Source of the DNA: Ulota crispa
Taxonomy: Eukaryota; Streptophyta; Bryopsida; Orthotrichales; Orthotrichaceae
Length of the DNA stretch: 64,000 nt
Assembly: GCA_963920765.1 (NCBI GenBank)
Contig: OY987246.1
Location: 18,534,868-18,598,867 of the forward strand
Direction: 5' to 3'
Part shown: positions 1 to 11,655 of the stretch, one piece after another
How the letters are laid out: each line of letters starts with the position of its first letter
Numbering within the stretch: position 1 is the stretch's first letter
Translations under genes and position numbers: made by a program
The notes under the pieces: generated by a model
What the model was told of the DNA's origin: nothing
Database searches by the model: none
The model's input: the letters and a program-made list of their open reading frames with translations, nothing else

Positions 1-689
1 TGCAGGTGCAAATGTCCTAAGAGCATCTCACCCTTACACACAATTAGTAACTCGGCAAGTGTTTACATCCATTTTTAAAAAGGCCTCAAAATTCTTACCC
101 CCCACCTTTGCTCATCACACATGCCCTACAAATAGTTAATTGGTTCCACAAATAGTCAATTGACCAATCATCAAGTGAAGAATAAGATAGAGCTCACTAA
201 ACTTAGAACAAATAATGATTCAAGCATCATTGCTTGACACTCTTAGTTTGACATTAAAAGCATTTTCAATCCAACAGGTATATTGGCTTTGTAATGGCAC
301 TCTCATAGTGGCCGCTTCTAACTTGAGAATTGCAAACCTAGTCCAATGCACCTTGCATGTGGGACGTGATCTTAAAGGGGACAACAAAACCTAAGCCACA
401 CTTGCTAGTTTTAGAAACCTTCAAGAGTCCTTCAAATTGCTCTATATACAGCTGTCAGAGAAATGATGACTACTAGTTTGTAAGGTGAAAATAGAGACCC
501 TACCAAAAAAGCATGACAAAGACAAAGTTCACATTTCTCTCTACCAGTGTGCATTAGGTCAGAAGAGGTGGTGTGTCGCTTGCTTTGCTAGAAGCCACGC
601 GACAAAGCTCTGGAATTGCTGTTGTTGAGCCTCAATGTAGGGTTTGGATTGAGGATGCCCTAAAAGAAGAACATTTTGAGGGACTTTGA
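1..689. other. Unassigned flank
   Basis: I see no gene, structural RNA or element with recognisable ends here. The stretch is moderately AT-rich and lies upstream of the tandem repeats that precede the transporter gene. Confidence 0.4.
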
Positions 690-1070
690 GCACATATCAT
701 CCAAGTATTGTGTGTGAAATCCTAAGCACTTATCATCCAAGTATTGCGTGTGAGATCCTAAACACTTATCATCCAAGTATTGCATGTGAAATCCTAAACA
801 CTTACATTAGAAAAAAACTTGTCCTAAATGACTGGTTCACGATTATTGCAAATATCCTAAATAACTCAATTTACTATAATTGAATCATTGTATAATCGTT
901 TAAGACATTTGCAGTTGTTGTGAACCAGTTGTTTAAGACATGTTTTGCTTCTAGTGTTATCATCCAAGTATTGGGTGTGAAATCCTGAGCACTTATCATC
1001 CAAGTATTGCGTGTGGAGTGTGTGACACTGAGCACTTCTCATCCAAGTATTGTGTGTGCAACCCTGAGCT
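690..1070. repeat. 36-bp tandem repeat split by a MITE
   Basis: About six imperfect copies of a 36-bp unit with the core CATCCAAGTATTG: three at 690-800 and about three at 957-1065. The array is interrupted by an inverted-repeat element at about 810-947. It lies immediately upstream of the transporter gene, so it probably sits in its promoter region. A 65-residue reading frame across the first three copies is a by-product of a unit length divisible by three. Confidence 0.75.
810..947. mobile_element. Small TIR element (MITE) inside tandem repeat
   Basis: The left end (AACTTGTCCTAAATGACTGG from about 817) and the right end (CCAGTTGTTTAAGACATGTT read outward) form imperfect terminal inverted repeats of nearly 50 bp around a short AT-rich centre. 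At about 140 bp with no coding capacity it is a classic MITE. It interrupts the 36-bp tandem array, so it is younger than the array. I could not define the target duplication. Confidence 0.65.
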
Positions 1071-1346
1071 AACTGTGCGGATGCCCTAATATATACCGGC
1101 CCCTGAACAACAAACCCTGCACTTAAACAAGCTTTGTCTCAAATTTACTCACAATTCTTCATGCTTCCGATCATCCAAACCCTAATTTTGCTTTCCGATC
1201 ACCCGAACCCTAACTCTGTTTCCAAGCTTCTCTCGCATGGATTCCTCAAACGATCGGTCCGTGAAAACTATGACGAATTGCACTCCGCCCTTGCAAGCGA
1301 TGACAGCATTCGTGTAAATCCAAACCAGCGAGGGGGAGGAGCAGGC

Positions 1347-4300
1347 ATGGAGAAGACAGGGCGATGGATGCTGGGCATGGTGTACGTCATCGCCGTGGCC
1401 ATCATCTGGGTCATCGCCAGCTTCGTGGTGCAATTCGTCGTCGGTGCAGGCGTCTCCCCCTTTCTCATCACCTATCTCTGCAATTCCATGTTCATCGTGT
1501 ACTTGCCCCTTGTGGAAGGCGGCAAGGTGTTCTGGCAATGGCTTGAACGTCGCCGATTGAACCATCATCACCAACAACAACAACAACATGAGTCGAAATC
1601 CGGTGCGGAGAAGGAGACCGCGTACCTGTTGGAGGATCTTGGTGCTATTGAATCAGAAGCAAACCCCAATTCCGCACACCCTAATTCTGCAAACCCTAAT
1701 TCTGGTTTGGTTAAAGAGCAGGGAGTATTTGAGCTGGCGATTGATGAGAGTTTGATGAGTGCGCCTCAGCCGGTTTCTACTCGAGAGTGGAGCCGACGAG
1801 AAATCGCGCAAGTGAGCTTGCTGATTTGCCCCTTTTGGTTCGTGGCGCAATTCACCTTCAACCTGTCGCTGCGATACACCACTGTCACGGTATGCTTGTT
1901 TCTTTTCCTGCAATCTTTCTAGTAACCTCTGTTTCCACAAATTCTTCCTACTAATTGCGATACTTGCAATTATTAGAAGGGAAAATTTCATGGATACCCC
2001 TGAAATTTGCAATATTCTCATAGATACCCCTACTTTTCAGAAATGGCACAAATACCCTTGGACCAAAATTTCTAAGCGATTGTTTTGTTGTGCTCGCACT
2101 TTCCTCATGACCAATGTTGAAGAAGGGAATGTAATGAAACAAAATAGAAGCAACATGCGCACAAAGGAAGAAGGGAAGTGGTATGCACAACAAAACAAAC
2201 GCCTAATTTTTTTGGTCCAAGGGTATTTGTGTAATTTCTGAAAAAGCAGGGGTATCTATGAAAATATTGCAAACTTCAGGGGTATCCATGAAACGTTCCC
2301 TTGTTAGAATGATCAAGTTTTCTTGAATACTTTTGTTAGAATAGCAAAGAGGATTCTAAACATTGAAGAACGAATTACTTGAATATTATCATATGCAACG
2401 GTTGTAAGAGTTCAAAGTGATGACCTAAAACTAGCACTTCGTTGAGGTGATGGACATGCTCAAAATCAGTATGTACTCATTATGCAAGATTTTTGAGTTC
2501 CTAAACTTAAACTGAAAATTTCATAGAAGGCTCTTGTAACTAGAGACGGCATTGTTCATTTTGCACTCAAAACCATACACTGAGATTTTGTTCTTATTTT
2601 ATAACTAGATTTTCTTAGGGGACGCTTTATTGAAAAGCTACTAAGATATGCTCTCATGAACTATGATATGGCGCTTGTCCAAAATATCGAGATGACAACA
2701 AGTATTAACAATGAGGAAAGTAAATTCCATGAAGAGAAAAAAAAGAAGTTTTGTTATTTTGAGTTTTCTTATCCATTTCTGAGCCAAACTATGAAAGTGA
2801 TAGCTTGTTGGAAAGCTATGAAGGATGTGCTTCTTACCATCCATTATTTGCGTTCTGATTCTTGGTATCCAGATCGCAGCAAACGATTAAAGTTCTCTGT
2901 CTAGGATTTCAAGTGACATTGCTAGGAGATGAGAATTTCTTTGCAAGATTCTTTCCCAACAGAATTTTAGGGTTTTAGGTGCATAAACTGGGGTTATACA
3001 CGAGGGGTTACTTGATGGCTTTTTAAGGGAAAATTTCATGAATACCCCTGAAGTTTGCAATATTTATTTGATACCCCTGCTTTTTCAGATATTTCACAAA
3101 TACCCTTGGACCATAGTTTTCAGGCGGTTGTTTTGTTGTACATGCTATTTCCCTTCTTCCTTTGTGAGTAAGTTTTTTTTTTTTTTTTTCATTACATTCC
3201 TTTCTTCAACAATGGTCATGAAGAAATTACAAGCACAACAAATAAATGCCCAATTTTTTTGCTCCAAAATTATCTATGAAATTTCTGAAAAAGTAGGGGT
3301 ATCTATGAAAATATTACAAACTTCAGGGGTATCCATGAAATTTTCCCATCTTTTAAGATGTAGACTGAATCTGAATACCAGTTGTTGTTGCTGTGCAGTC
3401 GAACACAATTTTGAGCAGCTCATCCAGCCTGTTCACATTCTTGTTTTCGCTGGTCCTGCTAAATGAGCAGTTCAAGTGGTTGAAACTGGTGAGTGTGCTG
3501 TTGTGCATGGTTGGAACCATTGTTGTGACCCTGGCAGATTCAACGGAGGCTGGTGGTTCGTTTAGGAGAGCAGGATGGGGTGATATTCTCTGCTTGTTCT
3601 CTGCTTTGGCCTATGCTCTTTACAGTACCTTGATAAGGAAGCGACTACCTGACGAAGATGCTGGCGAAGGAAAAGCCAGTACAGCCTTGTTTTTCGGATA
3701 CTTAGGCCTTTTCAATGCTCTTTTGCTCGGACCTGTAGCCCTGGTTGTCCACTCCACTGGAGTGGAGCCATTCCATCGGCTGACTCTCTCTCAAGTTGGT
3801 CTCATCGTTGGAAAAGGTGAGCCACTTCTTAACCCTTAAACGACCATAGGGCATAGTATATACGCTGCCATATAATTGGCATTTGCCACCAACAAGAAGT
3901 TTTAATTTGAGATCTCAAATAGCTCACTAGAATTGCATTGATCTATTCTCCAACTTCTTTGTTGGTTTGAAATGTATGAAAGCCGTGAATCCATTCCAAA
4001 TACAAGAAAAATATCTTGTATTGTACTGTGGCACACTCAGAAGTTTAAGGGTTAACTAATCCTATTTCTTAGCCCGCTATTCATTCCTTTCAACACACTC
4101 TCTTACAATGAAAAGTGACATTTCCGAACTCTTTTTTTTTTAAAATTCGTGAAGATATTTTATAGTAAAAGGGTACAAAGAGAAGTTTGATGGTCATGTT
4201 TGTGAAAATAGTGGCTTTCAGAGTGCCTAATTCTGACACAGTCTAATGCTCATTACTCTCATAGCGTGGGTTCTGAAATATATTGAACACATTACCTGTC

Positions 4301-4822
4301 ATTGAAGTATGTGGGATGCTACATTGCATTATCATCAAGCCATTAGAATCTAACTAGATGGATGCAATATGTTCGGTGCTGTAAATACTAGCGCATGCGA
4401 ATAACACTGCAGTACTTATTCTGGATTATGGCCTTCTAATTCTTGTTTTTGTACGACTTTATAAAGTTTTTTGATTCAATTTCTGAGCTGGGGATAGAGT
4501 TATGAGGATTGAAGGAAAGCTGGGGATGTTTGCAGGGCTGCTGGACAACGTGTTGAGCGACTACCTTTGGGCTAAAGCTGTGTTGCTGACGTCGCCAACA
4601 GCAGCAACTACTGGCCTCACCATTCAAGTCCCCATTGCCGGTGTGCTGGATTCGTTGCGAGGGAAGATCCCGCCTCCACTGAGCATTGTAGGTGCTGCTG
4701 CAGTTCTGCTAGGGTTTTTTGGAATCAACGAGCCGGCTATTCGGTGTTTCGGCTCTTCAGAAGAGGATTCTGACGACTTGGATAACCATGTGAAGCAAAG
4801 TACAAACGGTATTATAACGTGA
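1347..4822 (+). CDS. SLC35F5-like drug/metabolite transporter (EamA fold)
   Basis: A multi-pass membrane carrier of the DMT superfamily, SLC35F5-like branch; the plant substrate is not established. Exons are 1347-1889, 3399-3816 and 4536-4822, all with GT-AG borders and continuous phase, giving 415 aa, close to the size of Arabidopsis homologues. The first helix begins at residue 8 (WMLGMVYVIAVAIIW); a Gln/His-rich loop follows near residues 70-85. Exon 1 ends in YTTVT, exon 2 opens with SNTILSSSSSLFTF and exon 3 with GLLDNVLSDYLWAKA, the most conserved blocks of the family. I chose ATG 1347 because homology starts just after it; the frame stays open upstream to 1134, so a longer N terminus is possible. 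Intron 1 carries two copies of one MITE and intron 2 a TTAA element. A Stowaway-like MITE lies just past the stop, probably in the 3' UTR. Confidence 0.92.
1979..2300. mobile_element. Long-TIR MITE, family M1, copy 1 (intron 1)
   Basis: Begins GGGAAAATTTCATGGATACC and ends with its inverted complement (GGGGTATCCATGAAACGTTCCC region). The inverted arms are over 100 bp long, so the transcript of intron 1 could fold into a long hairpin. A second copy lies in the same intron at 3027-3347 and a third at 56280-56841. No transposase coding. Confidence 0.85.
3027..3347. mobile_element. Long-TIR MITE, family M1, copy 2 (intron 1)
   Basis: Same family and orientation as the copy at 1979-2300, with the same termini GGGAAAATTTC / GAAATTTTCCC. 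A poly-T run interrupts the centre. It ends about 50 bp before the acceptor of intron 1. It also preserves the approximate unoccupied form (ACAAATAAATGC) of the site where a TTAA element has inserted in the third copy. Confidence 0.85.
3829..4055. mobile_element. TTAA-flanked MITE, ~230-bp family, copy A (intron 2)
   Basis: TTAA is followed by CCCTTAAACGACC at the left and GTTTAAGGG precedes TTAA at the right. The interior (ATAATTGGCATTTGC, AACTTCTTTGTTG, ACAAGAAAAAT blocks) recurs at 15746-15969 (inverted), 43819-44052, 44049-44294 and 56499-56740. It starts 12 bp past the donor of intron 2 of the transporter. Confidence 0.85.
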
Positions 4823-4845
4823 AGATGTGCTGCTTGCTTGTAACA

Positions 4846-5223
4846 TACTCCCTCCGTCTCAAAATAAGTGACTGAATTGCTTACTTCTCAAAAAATCAAT
4901 GCCAGAAAAAACCAATGCATTTTATATTAGTAGATTCTGCACAACAAGCAGAGTAAAATGGCGCCATTTTCAAGTCCTTTTGGGCTAATGCTGCTATTGA
5001 CAACAAGACGATGAAAGTGAATGGAGGAAACAACCATAACGTGCCACATCTAGGCAAAGGCAAATTGGAGCAAGAAGGGCGACTTCCTTTGAGGTTAGCT
5101 TGTGATTCCACCCTCAGTAATTGTGTTGGTCAACTTGTATTATAGCAATAAAGTAAATAGTTCACTAGTTTTGAGACAAAGCTCCACGCATTGTTATTCA
5201 CTTCTTTTGAGACTGAGGGAGTA
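4846..5223. mobile_element. Stowaway-like MITE
   Basis: TA target duplication with termini CTCCCTCCGTCTCAAAATAA and GAGACTGAGGGAG, the standard plant Stowaway (Tc1/mariner-derived) ends. About 375 bp, non-coding. It starts 24 bp past the stop codon of the transporter gene and probably contributes to its 3' UTR. Confidence 0.9.
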
Positions 5224-5894
5224 AAACAATTGTAGGTTCCCATTCTTTATACTCTCGGGGTGCACGTTGTCATACTACTCCATCTCTGTTATTTGTACAG
5301 GAAAAGTTTTTGTGCGTTAGTTTTGAGGTTAAGTTCTTGTGAGAGGAACAGTTTCCAGTTTAGAAGTTTCAGAAAGCTGAGAGTTTCGAAGCTCAGTCGT
5401 ACAGATAGCCCAGTTTCCAAGTTTGTCATGAATCTTGACTATGTCATGTAAGTTGGTTCTGTTGGAGGACAGTAGCTTGCTTACTTTGTGGTGATTTTAA
5501 CCATGTACAGTTGTATCAAAGAAGCAGATTATGTTAACATCGCTTGAATGAAATTTCTGATTTTACCCTAAGCTTTCTAGGTAATTTGTTATCTCAATGA
5601 TCTTGTATACTACCATACACGGTTTGGTATGCTGCACATACGTGTTTGTGGGGCCAGGGCGGAAAAGCTCAGATTTTTCACCTGACAGAAAATGTTTGAG
5701 TTTGGAAATATCCTACCAGAAGATTGAGTTTGCATATTTTGAATTCATACTTAGATTCAAAGACCCTGATTTATTACAGAGTTGTGGGAAGAGATAAAAC
5801 TGAGCAACTACAAACCCTTGCTTTTCTATCATGTCTTCATAAACTTGTATGTGCAGCATGCCAAGCTACCATACACAAGTTTACTGTTGAACAG
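5224..5894. other. Downstream flank of transporter gene
   Basis: No conserved coding sequence seen; short open frames here lack homology that I recognise. It may include the distal 3' UTR of the transporter. Confidence 0.35.
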
Positions 5895-5976
5895 GTAACC
5901 CCATAACGCCCCAGGGGCGTGAATCGCGCCCCATTTCAGTGTTTTTTTTTGAAAGCTGGGGGCGTTGAGGGGTTAA
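5895..5976. mobile_element. 82-bp TTAA-type mini-element
   Basis: Left end GTAA-CCCCATAACGCCCC, right end GGGGGCGTTGAGGGG-TTAA: near-perfect inverted termini around about 40 bp. The ends match those of the 650-bp elements at 20979-21630 and 39097-39742 (CCYCTCAACGCCC), so it is probably an extreme deletion derivative. The left TTAA has degenerated to GTAA. Confidence 0.7.
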
Positions 5977-6034
5977 GCATTGCGAGTATTTACTGTTATT
6001 GTATTGATGTGAATTCTTTGCTTTTGGATCGTAT

Positions 6035-6400
6035 TTAACCCCTAAATGTTGAGGAGGACAAAAAACGTCCTTTGGCTCTGAAAAAAGATTATGTGATTCA
6101 GAGAAAATCGTTTTTCATCTGATTTTTTTTCAGAAGTGACCATAAACACATGGTCCATCATGGAAGACAAAAAACTACCTCTTGAGATGCATTCATTTTT
6201 TTTGTAACCCAAATTGTGATAAGATTTAGAAATATGGTGTTAGCTCCCAAGCTGCTCTTCTTGCAATTTTCATGAGGGCACCATGCACTATTGACTTTTC
6301 CAACTTTTTGAAGCAATACTACTAATGCCCATGTGCAAAATACTGTAGACTGCTACAAGCAAGGCAAGCCACGGTGATCCATCCATCCTTTAAGGGTTAA
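6035..6400. mobile_element. TTAA-flanked element, ~360-bp family, copy 1
   Basis: TTAA-CCCCTAAATGTTGAGG at the left and CTTTAAGGG-TTAA at the right. The interior includes ACACATGGTCCATCATGGAA and is colinear, in inverted orientation, with 13136-13490. Non-coding. Confidence 0.8.
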
Positions 6401-6649
6401 GAATATTTTAAGACACTATTTTGTGCATTTTTTGGGTATCATATGAATTGGTTATGAATTTTCAAAGTTCAACCTAATATTTTCTAATATTGCATTTTGG
6501 TTTTAACATACATGTTTTGTGCATGAACCACTCTATAAAAAGCCATATAAATGTAATAAAGTGAGATTAATGTGAAGTAAGAGCTCATCTTTTATGAGAG
6601 ATGAATAAAAAAAGTAGAGTCATTAGTTTGCTATTTTCAGGTTAACACA

Positions 6650-7559
6650 TTAACCCTTTAGAGACCACCAAACCAAATTTTGGTTTGGGAGAGTAGTTTT
6701 TGGCTTATATAGTAAAATTGCTCAACAAATTGGAAATTGATCTTGAAGGACGTTTGTGATCACAAATCTTTTGCATCCAACCCAAGAAACGACAATGGAA
6801 TTGGACATTTGAGTTGATAAATAATGGTGTTTATACATCATGGCCTCAAAACACGTATCCATATTTGGTCAAAAATGGATCAAAGCAACAACACAATACA
6901 TCAAACATCTAAGAAGAATGCCACATTTCAATTGTGCAATCTTAAAAAATTTCAAATTGCTTCAGGAATATGCTTGTATTGTTTCTCTATACGGTAGTAG
7001 CACAATTGTAGTATTTGAAGAATCCATTGAAATGTATCTTTTTGTTTATAAAAAAATATATCCTATATTTAAGGCCAATTTTTGATTGCTTTCACTGATC
7101 AGATTTTTTGTAACAGTTATCAAAATTCTTGTAGAACCATTTAGGATAGCAAATAAAATGGGATTTTGACCCTTTTTGTCCACTTAGCTACACCTTGTGA
7201 TTGTTATTTTTGTTTATTTTGTGTGAAACTAGTCTTGTTGGAAAGGTGGGAAACCTTGCTTTCTAGAAATGTAAGGCTCTTCTCAACCAAAGCTTGCATG
7301 AAGTGTTAACATTCAAAACCACACAAGCATGAAAAACTAGAGATTTCCCATATACGACTCACTCAATCATTATAATATTTCACCTCCAAAGGTAGATCTA
7401 GCTGAAATTTGGATATATTACAACAAAAAAGGTCTCCTTCACATTTGTAAGGTTGGATTATTCAAATTGAATCCATATTTGATTCAATTGCACATCTAAT
7501 TTTATTGCCCTTGTTTCTAGTGGATTTTGGGAAAATGGGTGTGATCTTTAAAGGGTTAA
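6650..7559. mobile_element. TTAA-flanked element, ~910-bp family, copy 1
   Basis: Starts TTAA-CCCTTTAGAGACCACC and ends AAAGGG-TTAA. Colinear over its length with 21627-22537 (shared blocks include TCCACTTAGCTACACCTTG and GGAAAGGTGGGAAACCTTGC). No transposase reading frame. Its right TTAA at 7556-7559 is also the left end of the next small element. Confidence 0.8.
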
Positions 7560-7618
7560 TGACCAGGGTTCCAAAAACACACTAGACATCAACCACATTT
7601 TGGTTGCCTGGTCGTTAA
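7556..7618. mobile_element. 63-bp TTAA-flanked palindromic element
   Basis: TTAA-TGACCAGG ... CCTGGTCG-TTAA with a short centre holding AACCACATTTTGGTT. It abuts the 910-bp element and shares one TTAA with it; a further GGGTTAA follows at 7620-7626. It is related to the termini of the 910-bp family (compare ACCATATTTTGGTTG at 21639). Confidence 0.6.
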
Positions 7619-7626
7619 TGGGTTAA

Positions 7627-8620
7627 ATGGAAGATCTAGTATTGTTATGTAGCACGTCTTTGCAATTTAATGAAGTTAAAAGTATCAAGTCAAGGAATAA
7701 TATACTAAAGAGTGAGCTATTGGGAATCATATTGGCCCATACATCAAGGGGTAGAAAATAGTCAAAGTAGTTGACATTCATTAAACAAGGTTCTAATGAG
7801 TATCTTCTTATTTGAAAGAACTCTTTTTGATAAGCATTGTGATGATATAGGGACTGAACTGAACAAACATGGAAACAAAAAAGGTAAGCACAATTTTTCC
7901 TTATTATATAAGATGAGAAGCTATGTTTTTACTACCTATACCATACCCCTAAATTTTTAGTATTGATTTTAACAAAATTTTATTGTTCAAACCAAAATAT
8001 TGATGAACCACATTTCAATTTGCTATTCAACTATTATATTTTCTTGATAATTTCAAGGATCTAATTGTACAACATGACAACAACTACAAAAGTTATTCTA
8101 GCTAATACAAGATTATGAATAATGCAAAATACTTTCACACTAATTTGGGTGAATAATACCTACTTAGTGTGAAGGCATGGCATGTCTAAGATCCTTGTTC
8201 TCCAAGTCAAATTGGCCACAATATTTTGTCACCTCTCCAATAACTACTTGGTTTGAAAACCTCTTTATAATACATCGTTCTTCACACGTAGAATAAAATA
8301 CATGCCCACAAAGTCTTTTCAAGATTTAAGCTACTTGATTTGCATTGTTTGAGATAGTATTCAAATACTATATACCATAGCATACACCTAAAATACAGCG
8401 AACTTCTTCACTAATGCACCTAGCAGACTCACTTATTTATAACATTATTAGTGTGAGGCACAATGATCAAAAGAACTTGTATGGCCATGCTGTTCATCTC
8501 ATGGTTTTGTCAACTACGAATAATTTTCAAATGGAATAAGAATGAACTAATTTTTTGTAACACAATGCCTTTGATTTAGAAGATTTGAACAATTAAGATT
8601 TAGAAAAGCAGCTTGAGATT
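7627..8620. other. AT-rich intergenic sequence
   Basis: No gene, RNA or element with definable ends recognised in this kilobase between the TTAA elements and the 3' flank of the uL24 gene. Confidence 0.4.
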
Positions 8621-8874
8621 ACGTCCTGGCTCAGATTATCTACAGTAGAACACTAGATGACATGGTACAAATCCAACAACAGGGTAGAACACCGCTGCAT
8701 ATAGATATCTACATTTGGAGGATGTAAAGCACAGATTAAATCAGCTCATTCGGAGCAAGCAACAGGATATCTTTATCATTACCTGAAAATCCAGGATCTT
8801 GGTACATTTCAGCAACACCTAAACTTGTTGGCATGTGGTGCATATATTCCCATAAAAGAAACAAGCAGCTATGC

Positions 8875-9095
8875 TACAAGAGGCTTTGTCCTTGTAGCAT
8901 TGGCTTACTCCATTCTTCAAGTAAGGTACATTCTCAAACTCCCTCAAGGTACCTTTTGCTGATGCAAACACTCCTCCCCTAAAAGGAACCACACTACAAG
9001 AGGCTTTGTCGATGTATCAGTGGCTCGCTTTTCAAGTAATGTACCTAATCAAACTTCCTCAGAAGAGCTTCTGTAAATGCAAGGCCTCCTCCCTT
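8875..9095. repeat. Imperfect ~120-bp tandem duplication
   Basis: Two adjacent copies share ACAAGAGGCTTTGTC (starting near 8876 and 8995), a TAGCATTGGCT/TATCAGTGGCT block, TCAAGTAA-GTACCT and a final GCAAACACTCCTCCC/GCAAGGCCTCCTCCC. It lies downstream of the minus-strand uL24 gene, possibly in its transcribed tail. No reading frame of note. Confidence 0.6.
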
Positions 9096-9578
9096 GCGGT
9101 CCAGAGCCAATGAATTGAAATAAAGACACGGTCGTTGTGCTGTTCCAGCTGTCTCATCAACAGGGTATCTCTATACCGAGGAGACTGCATCACCATCTGT
9201 CTGTAACACTTTGAGAATTACGTTACAGTTATGCTTTCATCTCGCCGCAATCTTCATCTGCCAATATTATTGATGTAAACAACAAAATCCAAAAACAAAA
9301 AAAACAAAAAAAACAAAGAGCCAAAAGGAAAATTCTTTACCCACTAAAGATAGAATGTTTGATGTTGAATTAAACAATAGTGAGGTATAAAAAGAAGACC
9401 AATTTTCTCAAATGACAACACCAGAATTTGGTTGTTGTTTAGATAGCCTACTCAAGTGAAGATGCCCTAACTAGTCAATTCAAATCAATGCCCAGCTTCA
9501 TGTTCTTCTACCTAACAGTACCACATTAGAAGTACCTTCCTCGTTACAGAAAAAAGTAAACAAAATAAAATTTTCACC

Positions 9579-11653
9579 TCATTTCAAAAGCTGTGGAAGG
9601 CCAGGCGTCCCTTCAACTGCGTCAAAAGTTCTCTCCATAACAACTTCTTTAGACGTGTCCTTCAAACCAGCTGCAATGAAACAGCCACATTCAACATGTG
9701 TGAGTAATAGAAACTAACAAACCATTTTGAGGAAATGCTGGTGTTGTCCGAGGCACATAACACTCTACTAGCAATTACATTACTCCGGACAAAAGTGGCT
9801 TGTGAGTATAGAGCAAGGCTTGACAAAGAGGACAATATGCCCAAAAAAAAGGGCTGGCAAAGAGGGAAAAAAGCCTGACAAGAAAGCCTTTTTAATTGCA
9901 TAGTGGTCTCTTTGTCAAGCAGTACCCAGCGTAAACCACACGGGGCAATTTTACAGTTAAAAATGAACAAAGTTGGCATTAATCGATGAAAATGCTTTCT
10001 GCCTGGTTATGCAAAAAAAACTTGTGTAAAGCTTCTCAAAACCCTAAATTTGTATCATAATCCGCCCAACAAATGAATGCGAAATTCATAATTTCCCCAA
10101 TAGGGATTGGGTTAAGTTGGGACCTAGAGAAGGGCGTGGTTTGCGTCTCTCAAGCAATATTGCTGGACGAGGAATAATGCTCCCTGATGCTGTGCCTCCC
10201 GCTGACACTCGAACTTTGGTGCCGTCCTCCAAGTATCTGTAAGTAACTCGGCAAGGAGCTCTACAATCACAAGATCCAGGAAAATGGAGTTTCGGTTATT
10301 ACATGAATGCACGATAACATACTTAAGGAGCTTCCTCCATACCCTTGCAAAAAAATCTCAAACCTACTTATATAACATCTGAGCTCAAAATATAAAGCTT
10401 GGCAAAGATTTGGACTCAAGTCACCCATACATTCTACAGTGATTGCTAGCTTTTGAAGGGGAAAAAAACGACATGGTGAACAATGAGGGGAGTGAACCCT
10501 TCCCAATGCTCTATAATGTTATGCACCAAAATTGCTATTGGACGTAACTCTAATCCTTCAAAACAAATCAAGACCATCAAACCTTGGAGATACAGCTCTC
10601 TGAGATTGTGAGAATGAAAGTAAATAAATAAAAGACCCTCCTCTTTTCCAACCACAATATACCATGTGAAATGATACCGGTTGTTAAGAAGAGACTAGCA
10701 CAAACTAGAATCGCAAAAAAAAATGCAAAAAAAAAACAAAAAGTCTAAAAGAAAAGTTGCAAGATGGATGTTTAGAATAGTTACTCACCCACTGACAGGA
10801 TCGATAAGCTGCACATTAGAGACATGCATAGGAGCCTCCATGGTTATAATGCCTCCAGGATTCCCTTCTGTCCTCTTCAGATGCTTTTTGACCTAGTAAA
10901 CAAAAAAGTGACCAAAACAATCAAATTCCTTCTTGCCCTAATTTTTTTAATCTTTTTTACTATTATCCAAAGATCGTGAACCTAGTGGCATTCTCGTTAG
11001 AACGTGGTCAAACTCGTAAGGACTGTGCTAATAAACACACCTACAGTAGCTACTTATGCAGAGAAAATTGTAACAAAAATTCCTTTTTTCGCCTTTTTGA
11101 CAAAAATCCAATAGTTTCCACTCATGAATCCAAATGGCATCAAACAAAATTATATACATCCCTTCTCCTTGAGGGATTTCCTACAGTATTCTACTGTAGA
11201 CTTCATAGTTTGAGAGACCTCATTTTGACAAACCGAGCAAAGCAAAAAAAACCGGTTTCCCTCATATAGTTGAAATTTAGGGTTTAGGGCATTCAACTGT
11301 ACGGTTTTTAGGGTTTGGGGCATGCAAGTGTAGGGATTTTAGGGTTTAGAGTATGCAAGTGTTTAGGTCAACAGAGAAAAGTGTACCAGATTTCTTCCTT
11401 CGATAATGACACGATTCTGAGCGCGAATCACTTTCATTACATTTCCTGTGAGCCCTGCATCCTTGCCTGCCATCACCATAACCTGCACCAAAAAGCAAAA
11501 TTTCCATGAGCAACTTTCTTTTCAAAACTCTGTATTGGAAATGACACACTTTGCGTGGATAGAAACAGAACTGACGATATATAATGCCCTTACCTTGTCG
11601 CCACGAAGGATTTTCCATTGCTTAAACACCTTCACAGCCGCCTTGTATCCCAT
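9579..11653 (-). CDS. Mitochondrial-type ribosomal protein uL24 (KOW domain)
   Basis: A large-subunit ribosomal protein of bacterial ancestry, nuclear-encoded and expected to act in mitochondria. Coding exons in transcript order: 11653-11594, 11482-11387, 10892-10789, 10260-10124 and 9670-9579. All borders are GT-AG and phases join without gaps to give 162 aa, about the length of the Arabidopsis KOW-domain homologue. It opens [20 protein letters not shown]; the KOW signature [20 protein letters not shown] (residues 21-40) and then NRVIVEGRNLVKKHLKR follow, with the family block [13 protein letters not shown] in exon 3. The N terminus has no obvious cleavable targeting peptide, as in its Arabidopsis counterpart. 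A probable 5' UTR intron runs from a GTAAGG donor next to 12398 to a TTTTGCAG acceptor two bases before the ATG. Confidence 0.93.
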
Positions 11654-11655
11654 CG

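Noticed and set aside
690-1065. CRISPR-like array of 36-bp units
   Set aside because: The units are directly adjacent with no unique spacers, and the window is eukaryotic.
6650-7626. Tourist/Harbinger assignment for the TTAA elements on a TTA or TAA duplication
   Set aside because: Both ends show full TTAA and the empty site at 56499 gives a 4-bp duplication; the CCY termini also differ from Tourist GGG-GTTTGG-type ends.
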